This document shows, piece by piece, positions 54,546 through 63,219 of a stretch of 64,000 nt of DNA. The stretch is from Streptomyces anulatus (lineage in GTDB: Bacteria > Actinomycetota > Actinomycetes > Streptomycetales > Streptomycetaceae), in the NCBI RefSeq assembly GCF_014650675.1, contig NZ_BMVK01000002.1, forward strand, positions 186,001-250,000, written 5' to 3'. Under the pieces are notes generated by a model. The model was not told where the DNA came from. It did no database searches and saw only the letters and a program-made list of their open reading frames with translations. Made by a program: the position numbers and the translations under genes. Position 1 is the stretch's first letter. Each line of letters opens with the position of its first letter.

Positions 54546-55204
54546 TTCGCCTCCAGCCGGTAGCCCGCGCCGCGCACGGTACGGATGGCGGTCGCGCCGA
54601 GCTTGCGGCGCAGGGTGGAGATGTAGACCTCGACGATGTTCGGATCGCCGTCGTAGGCGAAGTCCCAGACGTGCTCGAGGATCTCCGCCTTGCTGACCAC
54701 CTGGCCCGCGCGCAGGGCGAGTTGCTCCAGCACCGCGAACTCCTTGGCGGTGAGCGCGATCTCGTCCTCGCCGCGGATCACCCGGCGGGCGGCGGTGTCG
54801 ATGCGCAGGGACCCGACGGTCAGGACGGGTGCGGCGGTGCCGGCTCCCCGGCGGCGCAGCAGGGCGCGGACCCGGGCGACGAGGACGACGTAGCTGAAGG
54901 GCTTGGTCAGATAGTCGTCGGCGCCGGTGTCCAGGCCCTCGGCCTCGTCGTACTCGCCGTCCTTGGCGGTCAGCATGAGGATCGGCACCTCGTGTCCGGC
55001 GGCGCGCAGGTTCGAGCAGACGCGGTAGCCGTTCATGCCGGGCAGCATGATGTCGAGGATCACCAGGTCGTAGGCGCCCTCACTCGCCCGGTGCAGCCCT
55101 TCGAGACCGTCGTGCACGACATCCACGGCGAAACCCTCGGCGGTCAGTCCCCTGGCCAGGGACACCGCGAGGCGCTTCTCGTCCTCCACGATCAACAGGC
55201 GCAT
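54542..55204 (-). CDS. OmpR/PhoB family response regulator
   Basis: 220 residues. The receiver has the E7/D8 acidic pair, phosphoacceptor D51 (LVILDIMLPGMNGY), T79 and K101 (LTKPFSYVVL). The C-terminal winged helix is ALTAKEFAVLEQLALRAGQVVSKAEIL...DPNIVEVYISTLRRKLG. The ATG at 55204 was preferred over a GTG two codons upstream because MRLLIVEDE is the usual start; GAGG lies about 10 bases upstream. It is divergent from the PepSY gene, with direct repeats and a palindrome between them. Confidence 0.93.
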   Translation of the reverse strand: MRLLIVEDEKRLAVSLARGLTAEGFAVDVVHDGLEGLHRASEGAYDLVILDIMLPGMNGYRVCSNLRAAGHEVPILMLTAKDGEYDEAEGLDTGADDYLTKPFSYVVLVARVRALLRRRGAGTAAPVLTVGSLRIDTAARRVIRGEDEIALTAKEFAVLEQLALRAGQVVSKAEILEHVWDFAYDGDPNIVEVYISTLRRKLGATAIRTVRGAGYRLEAK

Positions 55205-55223
55205 GCGCACAGCCTCGCAAACT

Positions 55224-55264
55224 CCACCTGAAGGCGCCTTCAGGTGGCTTCAGGTTGCGTTCAG
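55224..55264. promoter_or_regulatory. Candidate response-regulator operator: 24-bp palindrome plus TTCAG direct repeats
   Basis: The half-site CCACCTGAAGGC (55224-55235) is followed directly by its exact reverse complement (55236-55247). Overlapping it, TTCAG recurs at 55239, 55249 and 55260, so at 10 and 11 bp steps, one DNA turn apart, as expected for tandem OmpR-family binding. The site lies 20 bases from the regulator start and about 58 bases from the PepSY ATG. Confidence 0.7.
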
Positions 55265-55321
55265 CAACGTCCCGGCAGTGTGGGTCACGTCGAACAGCAG
55301 CAGCTCTCGGGAGGAACCCTC

Positions 55322-56065
55322 ATGAAGCGCAACGTCACCATCGCAGCGATCACCGCGGCCGTGCTCATCGGCGGCACCACCGCCGCCACCGTCGCCTTCG
55401 CGGACGACGGTGACCGCCGGGGCGGCACGTCCACGCAGCAGCCGGCCGGCACGGACCGCGACAACCGCGACGACGACCGGTCCTACGCCGACGCGGAGGC
55501 CCCCCGGACGGACGGCGGCGCGAAGAGCACCCGGATCACCCTCGACCAGGCCGTCGCCGCCGCCCTGAAGAGCGTCCCGGGCACGGTCACCGAGGCCGAG
55601 CTGGACGATGACGACGACAACGACCGCGCGGTCTGGGAGCTGGACGTCCGGGGCACCGACAAGAAGTGGCACGACGTGACGGTGGACGCCGGCAACGGCA
55701 AGGTCCTGAAGACCCGCGACGACGACAACGACGACCGCGACCGCCACGCGCCCCGCTCCTCCGCCGTCACCCTGAACCAGGCGGCGGACGCGGCCCTGAG
55801 GACCGCGCCGGGCAGCATCACGTCGATCGACCTGGACGACGACGATGACGACGACCGCCGGGGCAACGTCCTGCGCTGGGACATCGACATCACGGGCAAG
55901 GACGGCAAGCAGCACGAGCTGCGCGTGGACGCGAAGACCGGCAAGGTCACCGTGGACCACGACGACGACGGTGACGACGACCGGGACGACCGCGCGGACG
56001 ACCGTGACGACGACCGCGACGACCGCGGCGACGACCGGGACGACCGGGACGGCGACGACAGCTGA
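55322..56065 (+). CDS. Secreted PepSY-domain protein with Asp clusters
   Basis: 247 residues. The signal peptide (1-27, AAVLIGGTTAATVAFA) is followed by two PepSY repeats (about 71-131 and 148-211). Each has the pattern ITLDQAVAAAL...VDAGNGKVL, and each carries an Asp cluster at the same loop (D95-D99 and D172-D178) before a W-containing strand. The tail from 212 is nearly all Asp/Arg (DDRADDRDD-like). The ATG at 55322 has GGAGG 6 bases upstream. PepSY domains modulate proteases or bind surface partners; the acidic loops suggest cation binding. It is the likely target of the divergent two-component system. Confidence 0.88.
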   Translation: MKRNVTIAAITAAVLIGGTTAATVAFADDGDRRGGTSTQQPAGTDRDNRDDDRSYADAEAPRTDGGAKSTRITLDQAVAAALKSVPGTVTEAELDDDDDNDRAVWELDVRGTDKKWHDVTVDAGNGKVLKTRDDDNDDRDRHAPRSSAVTLNQAADAALRTAPGSITSIDLDDDDDDDRRGNVLRWDIDITGKDGKQHELRVDAKTGKVTVDHDDDGDDDRDDRADDRDDDRDDRGDDRDDRDGDDS

Positions 56066-56097
56066 CGGAAGCCCGGGCGGACGCCCGTGGAGCAGGA

Positions 56098-56137
56098 GAA
56101 GGCCCTCGCAGCGGCACACACCGCTCCGAGGGCCTTC
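56098..56137. terminator. Bidirectional terminator between PepSY gene and meaB
   Basis: Stem GAAGGCCCTCG/CGAGGGCCTTC (56098-56108, 56127-56137) extended by AGCGG/CCGCT past one C-C mismatch, loop CACACA. It separates converging stops at 56065 and 56148. Confidence 0.8.
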
Positions 56138-56147
56138 GCCGTGTCGC

Positions 56148-57116
56148 TCAGGAGCCCTCCGTCAGCCCCGCCACCAGCTCGTCGGCCGCCGCGTACGGGT
56201 CCAGGGTCCCCGCCACGATGCGCTCGGCCAGGGCGTGCAGACGGCGGTCGCCGCGCAGGTCGGCGATCCGCTCGCGGAGCGCGGTGACGGCGATCGTCTC
56301 GACCTCGTGCGCGGCACGGGCGGTGCGGCGTTCGGCCAGGACGCCGTGCTCCTCCATCCAGGCCCGGTGCTTCTCCAGGGCCTCGACGACCTCGTCCGTG
56401 CCCTGGCCCCGGGCGGCGACCGTCTTCACGATCGGGGGGCGCCAGTCGCCGGGGCCCCGGGACTCCCCCAGGCCCAGCATGTGGTTCAGCTCGCGGGCGG
56501 TGGCGTCCGCGCCGTCCCGGTCCGCCTTGTTGACCACGTACACATCGCCGATCTCCAGGATCCCGGCCTTGGCCGCCTGGATGCCGTCGCCCATGCCCGG
56601 GGCGAGCAGCACGACGGAGGTGTCCGCCTGGGAGGCGATCTCCACCTCGGACTGGCCGACGCCGACCGTCTCGACGAGGACCACGTCGCAGCCCGCCGCG
56701 TCCAGCACCCGGATGGCCTGCGGCGCGGACCAGGCGAGGCCGCCCAGGTGGCCCCGGGTCGCCATCGAGCGGATGTAGACGCCCGGGTCGGAGACGTGGT
56801 CCGCCATCCGGATCCGGTCGCCCAGCAGCGCCCCGCCGGAGAACGGCGAGGACGGGTCGACGGCGAGGACGCCGACCCGCTTGCCCGCCCGGCGGTAGGC
56901 GGTGACCAGGGCCGAGGTGGAGGTGGACTTGCCGACGCCCGGCGAGCCCGTGAGCCCGACGACGTAGGCGTGGCCCGCCAGCGGCGCCAGCGCGGCCATC
57001 ACCTCCCGCAGCTGCGGGGACGCCCCCTCCACCAGCGAGATCAGCCGGGCCACCGCACGCGGCCTGCCTGCTCGCGCCTGCTCGACCAGTGTGGGGACGT
57101 CCACGTCCACGTTCAC
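56148..57116 (-). CDS. meaB: MeaB-type GTPase, chaperone of B12-dependent acyl-CoA mutases
   Basis: 322 residues. G1 is GLTGSPGVGKSTSTSAL (about 54-70). The Mg site and switch regions are DPSSPFSGGALLGDRIRM and VETVGVGQSEVEI, and the base-specificity motif is NKAD. MeaB/ArgK proteins load and protect adenosylcobalamin on methylmalonyl-CoA or isobutyryl-CoA mutase. The GTG at 57116 has GGAGCG about 5 bases upstream. It lies 58 bases downstream of the thiolase gene on the same strand; the epimerase gene is divergent beyond that. IcmA in this window is a possible client. Confidence 0.94.
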   Translation of the reverse strand: MNVDVDVPTLVEQARAGRPRAVARLISLVEGASPQLREVMAALAPLAGHAYVVGLTGSPGVGKSTSTSALVTAYRRAGKRVGVLAVDPSSPFSGGALLGDRIRMADHVSDPGVYIRSMATRGHLGGLAWSAPQAIRVLDAAGCDVVLVETVGVGQSEVEIASQADTSVVLLAPGMGDGIQAAKAGILEIGDVYVVNKADRDGADATARELNHMLGLGESRGPGDWRPPIVKTVAARGQGTDEVVEALEKHRAWMEEHGVLAERRTARAAHEVETIAVTALRERIADLRGDRRLHALAERIVAGTLDPYAAADELVAGLTEGS

Positions 57117-57174
57117 CGCTCCGTATCTCTCGCTCTGCCCCGGTACCCGTACGGGTCCGGAATCCGTACGGGTA

Positions 57175-58380
57175 CTACTTGCCCGGGACGCGGATGATCA
57201 GCGCGTCGCCCTGACCGCCGCCGCCGCACAGCGCCGCGGCGCCGGTGCCGCCGCCGCGCCGCTTCAGCTCCAGGGCCAGGTGCAGGACGATCCGGGCGCC
57301 GGACATCCCGATGGGGTGGCCGAGCGCGATGGCGCCGCCGTTGACGTTGACCTTGTCCGAGGTGACGCCCAGGTCCTTCATGGACTGGACGGCGACGGCC
57401 GCGAACGCCTCGTTGATCTCGATCAGGTCGAGGTCCTCGACGCCGAGGCCGTCCTTCTTCAGGGCGTGCCGGATGGCGTTGGAGGGCTGCGACTGGAGGG
57501 AGTTGTCGGGGCCCGCGACGTTTCCGTGGGCCCCGATCTCGGCGATCCAGTCGAGGCCCAGCTCCTCCGCCTTCGCCTTGCTCATCACCACGACCGCGGC
57601 GGCGCCGTCGGAGATCTGCGAGGCAGTGCCGGCGGTGATCGTGCCGTCCTTGGCGAAGGCCGGGCGCAGCTTGGCGAGGGTCTCCGCGGTCGTCTCGGCG
57701 CGGATGCCCTCGTCCTTGGCGAAGAGGACCGGGTCGCCCTTGCGCTGCGGGATCTCGACCGGGGTGATCTCGGCCTCGAAGAGACCGTTCTTCTGGGCGG
57801 CGGCGGCCCGCTGGTGGGACTGCGCGCCGATCGCGTCCTGGGCGGCGCGGTCGAGACCGAGGCGGCCGTTGTGCTTCTCGGTCGACTCTCCCATCGGGAT
57901 GTTCTCGTACGCGTCGGTGAGGCCGTCGTGCGCCATCGAGTCCAGCATCTCGATCGCGCCGTACTTGTGGCCCTCGCGGGACTTGGGGAGCAGGTGCGGG
58001 GCGTTGGTCATGGACTCCTGGCCGCCGGCGACCACCACGTCGAACTCCCCGGCGCGGATGAGCTGGTCGGCCAGCGCGATGGCGTCGAGCCCGGACAGGC
58101 ACACCTTGTTGACGGTGAGCGCGGGGACGTTCATCGGGATGCCGGCCTTGACCGCGGCCTGCCGGGCGGGCATCTGGCCCGCACCGGCCGTGAGCACCTG
58201 GCCCATGATCACGTACTGGACCTGGTCACCGCCGATGCCGGCCCGGTCCAGGGCGGCCTTGATGGCGAAGCCTCCGAGGTCGGCGCCGGAGAAGCTCTTG
58301 AGGGAGCCGAGGAGACGGCCCATGGGCGTCCGGGCGCCCGCGACGATCACTGAGGTGGTGGTACCGGTCGTTGCTGGCAT
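57175..58380 (-). CDS. Acetyl-CoA acetyltransferase (thiolase)
   Basis: 401 residues. Catalytic Cys94 in [11 protein letters not shown] forms the acyl-enzyme; His355 in [15 protein letters not shown] and Cys385 in [11 protein letters not shown] complete the triad. It condenses two acetyl-CoA to acetoacetyl-CoA (or the reverse) in the cytoplasm, consistent with entry to the ethylmalonyl-CoA and butyryl-CoA routes common in Streptomyces. The ATG at 58380 has AAGGGG about 8 bases upstream; a GTG two codons further is less likely. It is probably co-transcribed with meaB. Confidence 0.95.
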   Translation of the reverse strand: MPATTGTTTSVIVAGARTPMGRLLGSLKSFSGADLGGFAIKAALDRAGIGGDQVQYVIMGQVLTAGAGQMPARQAAVKAGIPMNVPALTVNKVCLSGLDAIALADQLIRAGEFDVVVAGGQESMTNAPHLLPKSREGHKYGAIEMLDSMAHDGLTDAYENIPMGESTEKHNGRLGLDRAAQDAIGAQSHQRAAAAQKNGLFEAEITPVEIPQRKGDPVLFAKDEGIRAETTAETLAKLRPAFAKDGTITAGTASQISDGAAAVVVMSKAKAEELGLDWIAEIGAHGNVAGPDNSLQSQPSNAIRHALKKDGLGVEDLDLIEINEAFAAVAVQSMKDLGVTSDKVNVNGGAIALGHPIGMSGARIVLHLALELKRRGGGTGAAALCGGGGQGDALIIRVPGK

Positions 58381-58514
58381 GGGCACGGCCCCTTGGGATC
58401 GGATGTGAACGAGGGTTTACCTGAATGTACTGAGAGGTACCGCGCCCGTCATCCGGCAACCGGTGTGACGGCGCGCACGTTGCGTAACCATGGCGGTAGC
58501 GCTGCACTGGATCC

Positions 58515-58943
58515 ATGCTGACGCGAATCGACCACATCGGGATCGCCTGTTTCGACCTGGACAGGACCGTCGAGTTCTACCGTGCCACGTACGGGTTCGA
58601 GGTGTATCACTCCGAGATCAACGAGGAGCAGGGCGTCCGGGAGGCGATGCTCAGGATCAACGGGACCTCGGACGGCGGGGCCTCCTACCTCCAGCTGCTG
58701 GAGCCCACCCGGGAGGACTCGGCCGTCGGCAAGTGGCTGGCGAAGAACGGGGAGGGTGTGCACCACATCGCCTTCGGTACGGAGGACGTGGACGGGGACG
58801 CCGCGGACATCCGCGAGAAGGGCGTCCGGGTGCTGTACGACGAGCCCAGGACGGGGTCGATGGGGTCCCGGATCACGTTCCTGCACCCCAAGGACTGCCA
58901 CGGCGTCCTGACCGAACTGGTCACGAGCCGGGCGGAGCACTGA
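58515..58943 (+). CDS. mce: Methylmalonyl-CoA epimerase
   Basis: 142 residues of the vicinal oxygen chelate fold: two beta-alpha-beta-beta-beta modules. Candidate metal ligands are H7 (RIDHIGIA), Q60 (YLQLLEP), H84 (VHHIAFG) and E134 (GVLTELV). It converts the (2S) and (2R) forms of methylmalonyl-CoA so that the mutase and carboxylases can use them. The ATG at 58515 is set by the conserved start; no good ribosome binding site is seen. It is divergent from the thiolase-meaB pair, with which it shares acyl-CoA metabolism. Confidence 0.95.
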   Translation: MLTRIDHIGIACFDLDRTVEFYRATYGFEVYHSEINEEQGVREAMLRINGTSDGGASYLQLLEPTREDSAVGKWLAKNGEGVHHIAFGTEDVDGDAADIREKGVRVLYDEPRTGSMGSRITFLHPKDCHGVLTELVTSRAEH

Positions 58944-59141
58944 CCACCGCATACCCGGCCCGGTAGAGTGGGCGGTTCCGGGCCGGGGCCGGGTCGGGGC
59001 CGTACCGCGTCCTCGTCGTTCGTCTGTCACCATTCCCCGGGGGACTCCCGCCGGCGAGCAGTTCGTGCGGAGTCGCGACCAGGGTTGGGGTCTCCCCCGC
59101 TCGAACAATGTTGAGAGCTCGGGGAAGGATGGGACCGCGCA

Positions 59142-62100
59142 GTGCGGGGCTACGAACGCCAGGAGAGCCACCGGGCTGAAGACGACCATCTCTCGCGGTT
59201 CGAAGCCGAGATGGACCGGCTGAAGACCGACCGGGAGAAGGCCGTCCAGCACGCCGAGGACCTCGGTTACCAGGTCGAGGTCTTGCGTGCCAAGCTGCAC
59301 GAGGCCCGGCGCAATCTCGCGACCCGCCCCGCCTACGACAGCGCGGACATCGGCTACCAGACCGAGCAGATGCTGCGGAACGCCCAGGCCCAGGCCGAGC
59401 AGATGCGCAGCGACGCCGAACGCGAACTGCGCGAGGCACGGGCCCAGACGCAGCGGATCCTGCAGGAGCACGCCGAGCACCAGGCGCGCCTGCAGGCCGA
59501 GTTGCACACCGAGGCCGTCCAGCGCAGACAGCGGCTCGACCAGGAGCTGGCGGAACGCCGCCAGACCGTCGAGTCGCACGTCAACGAGAACGTCGCCTGG
59601 GCCGAACAGCTGCGCGCCCGCACCGAGTCGCAGGCCCGCCGGCTGCTGGAGGAGTCCCGCGCCGAGGCCGAACAGGCGCTGGCCGCCGCCCGCGACGAGG
59701 CGGCCCGGCTTGCCGAGGAGACCCGTCGGCGCGCCGGCTCGGAGACCGAGTCCGCCAGGGCCGAGGCCGAAGCGATCCTGCTGCGCGCCCGCAAGGACGC
59801 CGAGCGCCTCCTCGGGGCCGCCTCCGCCCAGGCTCAGGAGGCCACCAGCCACGCGGAGCAGCTGCGCTCCAGCACGACCGCGGAGACCGACCAGACCCGC
59901 CAGCAGACCGCCGAGTTGAACCGGTCCGCCGAGCAGCGCCTCTCGGAGGCCGAGACCCGGTTGCGCGAGTCCCGCCTGGAGGCGGAGAAGCTCCTCTCCG
60001 AGGCGAAGGACGCCGCCGCCAAGCAGCTGGCCACCGCCGAGTCGCAGAACGAACAGCGCACCCGTACGGCCAAGTCGGAGATCGCCCGGCTGGTCGGCGA
60101 GGCCACCAAGAGCACCGAGGCGCTGAAGGAAGAGGCCGAGCAGGCCCTCGTCGACGCGCGCGCCGAGGCGGAGCGGCTGGTCGCCGAGGCGGGCGAGAAG
60201 GCCCGTACGGTCGCCGCCGAGGACGCCGCCGCCCAGCTGGCGAAGGCGGCCCGCAGCGCCGAGGAGGTGCTCACCAAGGCCTCCGAGGACGCGAAGTCGA
60301 CGACGAAGGCCGCGAGCGAGGAGGCCGAGCGGATCCGCCGCGAGGCGGAGGCCGAGGCGGACCGGCTGCGCGGCGAGGCGGCCGAGCAGGCCGACGAGCT
60401 CAAGGGCGCGGCCAAGGACGACACCAAGGAGTACCGGGCCAAGACGGTCGAGCTCCAGGAGGAGGCCCGCCGGCTGCGCGGCGAGGCCGAGACGCTGCGC
60501 TCCGAGGCGGTCGCCGAGGGCGAGCGGATCCGGGGCGAGGCCCGCCGCGAGGCGGTCCAGCAGCTGGAGGAGGGCGCGCGCACCGCCGAGGAGCTGCTGA
60601 CCGAGGCCCGCTCCGACGCGGACGAGCTGCGCACCAAGGCCAACGGCGAGAGCGAGCGCATCCGCACCGAGGCCGCCGAGCGGTCCGCGACCCTGCGCAA
60701 GCAGGCCGAGGAGACGCTGGAGCGCACCCGTACCGAGGCCGACAAGCTGCGGGCCGAGGCCGAGGAGCAGGCGGCGGCCGTCACGGAGGCGGCCGAGCGG
60801 GCCGCGGCCGAGCTGCGCGAGGAGACCGAGCGCGGTGTCGCCGCCCGGCAGGCCGAGGCCGCCGAGGAGCTGACCCGGCTGCACACCGAGGCCGAGTCCC
60901 GGCTCGCCGCCGCCGAGGAGGCGCTCGGCGAGGCCCGGACCGAGGCCGAGCGGATCCGCCGCGAGACGAACGAGGAGTCGGAGCGGCAGCGCGTCGAGGC
61001 CGCCGAGCGCGTACGGGTGCTGACCGAGCAGGCCGGGACGGAGGCCGAACGGCTGCGCGACGAGGCCGCCGCCGACGCCGCCCAGTCCCGTGCGGAGGGC
61101 GAGAGCGTCGCCGTACGGCTGCGCGGTGAGGCCGCCGCCGAGGCGGAGCGGCTCAAGTCCGAGGCGCAGGAGAGCGCCGACCGGGTGCGCGCGGAGGCCG
61201 CGGCCGCCGCCGAGCGGGTCGCCGCCGAGGCCGCCGAGGCGCTGAACGCCGCCCAGGAGGAGGCCACGCGCCGCCGCCGGGAGGCCGAGGAGATCCTCGG
61301 CGCCGCCCGGACCGAGGCGGAGCAGGAGCGCGAGCGGGCCCGCGAGCAGAGCGAGGAGCTGCTCGCCTCCGCCCGCAAGCGGGTCGAGGACGCGGAGGCC
61401 GAGGCGCGCCGGCTCGTCGAGGAGGCGGACGCCCGGGCGACCGAGCTGGTCTCGGCGGCCGAGCAGACGGCCCAGCAGGTACGGGACTCCGTCGCCGGTC
61501 TGCAGGAGCAGGCCGAGGAGGAGATCGCCGGGCTGCGCTCGACGGCGGAGCATGTCGCGGAGCGCACCCGGGGCGAGGCGCAGGAGGAGGCGGACCGGGT
61601 CCGCGCCGACGCGCACGCGGAGCGGGAGCGGGCCTCCGAGGACGCGATCCGCCTGCGCCGCGAGGCGAACGAGGAGGCGGCCCGTCTCCGGCGGGAGGCC
61701 GAGGAGGAGACCGCCGCCGCGAAGGCGCTGGCCGAGCGGACCGTCTCCGACGCGATCGGCGAGTCGGAACGGCTGCGCGCGGACACCTCCGAGTACAGCC
61801 AGCGGATGCGCACCGAGGCGTCCGACGCGCTGGCGTCGGCGGAGCAGGACGCGTCGAAGGCCCGTGCCGAGGCCCGGCAGGACGCCAACCGGATCCGTTC
61901 GGAGGCGGCGGCCCAGTCGGACCGGCTGATGGCCGAGGCGGCCAACGAGAGCGAACGCATCCGCAACGAGGCGGCCCAGGCCTCCGAGCAGCTCGTCGTC
62001 GAGGCCACCACGGAGGCCAACCGCCGCCGGTCCGAGTCCACCGAGCAGGCGGACCGGATGCTGGCCGAGGCGACCGGCGAGTCCGAGCGGATGCGCGCGG

Positions 62101-63035
62101 AGGCGGCCGAGCGGCTCGGCTCCGCGCAGGAGCACGCCGTCCGCACCCGCGAGGAGGCCACACGGCTGCGCGCGGAGGCGGAGTCGGCGGCCGAGGAGAT
62201 GCGCTCGGAGGCCCGCCAGGAGGCGGACCGGCTGCTGGACGAGGCCCGCGAGGCGGCGGCCAAGCGCCGGGCGGACGCGGCCGAGCAGGCGGACCAGCTC
62301 ATCAACAAGGCGCGGGAAGAGGCGCTGCGTACGGCCACCGAGGCCGAGGGGCAGTCCGACACGATGGTCGGCGCGGCCCGCAAGGAGGCCGTGCGCATCA
62401 CCTCGGAGGCGACCGTCGAGGGCAACACCCTGGTCGAGCGCGCCCGTGCCGACGCCGATGAACTGCTGGTCGGCGCCCGGCGCGACGCGACGGCGATCCG
62501 GGAGCGGGCCGAGGAGCTGCGGGCCCGGCTGGAGAGCGAGATCGAGGAGCTGCACGAGCGGGCCCGCCGGGAGACGTCCGAGCAGATGAAGACCGCCGGC
62601 GAGCGTGTCGACAACCTGATGAAGGCGGCGACCGAGCAGCGCGACGAGGCCGAGGCGAAGGCCAAGGAACTGATGGCGGAGGCCAATTCGGAGGCGAGCA
62701 AGGTCCGTATCGCCGCGGTGAAACGGGCCGAGTCGCTGCTGAAGGAGGCCGAGACCAAGAAGGCCGGGCTGATCCGCGAGGCGGAGAAGCTGCGCGCCGA
62801 CGCCGAGGCCGAGGCCAAGCAGACGGTCGACGAGGGCAAGCGCGAGCTGGACGTCCTGGTGCGCAGGCGCGAGGACATCAATGCGGAGATCTCCCGTGTC
62901 CAGGACGTGCTCGAAGCGTTGGAGTCTTTCGAGGCTCCGACCGGGGGCGGGAAACCGGCCGGCGGTTCCGCGGCCGGCGCCAAGGCCCCGGCGGCGGCGG
63001 GCACTCGATCGGGGGGCAAGTCGTCCGAGCGGTAG
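59142..63035 (+). CDS. scy: Scy, giant coiled-coil protein of the hyphal tip polarisome
   Basis: 1297 residues, almost all long coiled coil rich in Ala, Glu and Arg, with phrases such as AEAERLRxEA repeated throughout in heptad/hendecad spacing. The N-terminal ~75 residues (MRGYERQESHRAEDDHLSRF and VLRAKLHEARRNL) are less regular. The C-terminal 45 residues are Gly/Ala-rich and probably disordered. Scy gathers DivIVA and FilP and sets the number of tip-growth sites in Streptomyces. The length is close to the S. coelicolor protein, and filP follows as there. The GTG at 59142 has GGAAGGA about 13 bases upstream. Older labels of 'cellulose-binding protein' for this family are not supported by any visible domain. 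Confidence 0.93.
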   Translation: MRGYERQESHRAEDDHLSRFEAEMDRLKTDREKAVQHAEDLGYQVEVLRAKLHEARRNLATRPAYDSADIGYQTEQMLRNAQAQAEQMRSDAERELREARAQTQRILQEHAEHQARLQAELHTEAVQRRQRLDQELAERRQTVESHVNENVAWAEQLRARTESQARRLLEESRAEAEQALAAARDEAARLAEETRRRAGSETESARAEAEAILLRARKDAERLLGAASAQAQEATSHAEQLRSSTTAETDQTRQQTAELNRSAEQRLSEAETRLRESRLEAEKLLSEAKDAAAKQLATAESQNEQRTRTAKSEIARLVGEATKSTEALKEEAEQALVDARAEAERLVAEAGEKARTVAAEDAAAQLAKAARSAEEVLTKASEDAKSTTKAASEEAERIRREAEAEADRLRGEAAEQADELKGAAKDDTKEYRAKTVELQEEARRLRGEAETLRSEAVAEGERIRGEARREAVQQLEEGARTAEELLTEARSDADELRTKANGESERIRTEAAERSATLRKQAEETLERTRTEADKLRAEAEEQAAAVTEAAERAAAELREETERGVAARQAEAAEELTRLHTEAESRLAAAEEALGEARTEAERIRRETNEESERQRVEAAERVRVLTEQAGTEAERLRDEAAADAAQSRAEGESVAVRLRGEAAAEAERLKSEAQESADRVRAEAAAAAERVAAEAAEALNAAQEEATRRRREAEEILGAARTEAEQERERAREQSEELLASARKRVEDAEAEARRLVEEADARATELVSAAEQTAQQVRDSVAGLQEQAEEEIAGLRSTAEHVAERTRGEAQEEADRVRADAHAERERASEDAIRLRREANEEAARLRREAEEETAAAKALAERTVSDAIGESERLRADTSEYSQRMRTEASDALASAEQDASKARAEARQDANRIRSEAAAQSDRLMAEAANESERIRNEAAQASEQLVVEATTEANRRRSESTEQADRMLAEATGESERMRAEAAERLGSAQEHAVRTREEATRLRAEAESAAEEMRSEARQEADRLLDEAREAAAKRRADAAEQADQLINKAREEALRTATEAEGQSDTMVGAARKEAVRITSEATVEGNTLVERARADADELLVGARRDATAIRERAEELRARLESEIEELHERARRETSEQMKTAGERVDNLMKAATEQRDEAEAKAKELMAEANSEASKVRIAAVKRAESLLKEAETKKAGLIREAEKLRADAEAEAKQTVDEGKRELDVLVRRREDINAEISRVQDVLEALESFEAPTGGGKPAGGSAAGAKAPAAAGTRSGGKSSER

Positions 63036-63219
63036 CCGATCCGCGGTGCGCCGTGCTTCGTCATGGACATTCAAGCCTTCGAGTGGCAAGCACTCCGGGG
63101 GTCAGCCACTCAAAAGGGGTGTCATTCTCCAGATCAAACCGGCATCTTCACGCTGACACGCCGCCATGGCCCCTAGGATTCCCCCTATCACCTCACCGGT
63201 CTCATTCGACAGGAACCTC

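Noticed and set aside
53097..55204. Identification of the two-component pair as CutRS, CseBC or another named system
   Set aside because: Only the general OmpR/EnvZ-type families can be read from the sequence; the Asp-rich sensor domain does not match a named system I can be sure of.
55600..56060. Asp-codon runs in the PepSY gene as a tandem repeat array or frameshift artefact
   Set aside because: Each Asp cluster falls at the same position of a PepSY repeat and the frame stays coherent across both; the bases are mixed gac/gat rather than a pure unit repeat.
59142..63035. Cellulose-binding function of the scy product
   Set aside because: This inherited label has no visible domain behind it; the protein is coiled coil throughout and matches Scy in length and context.
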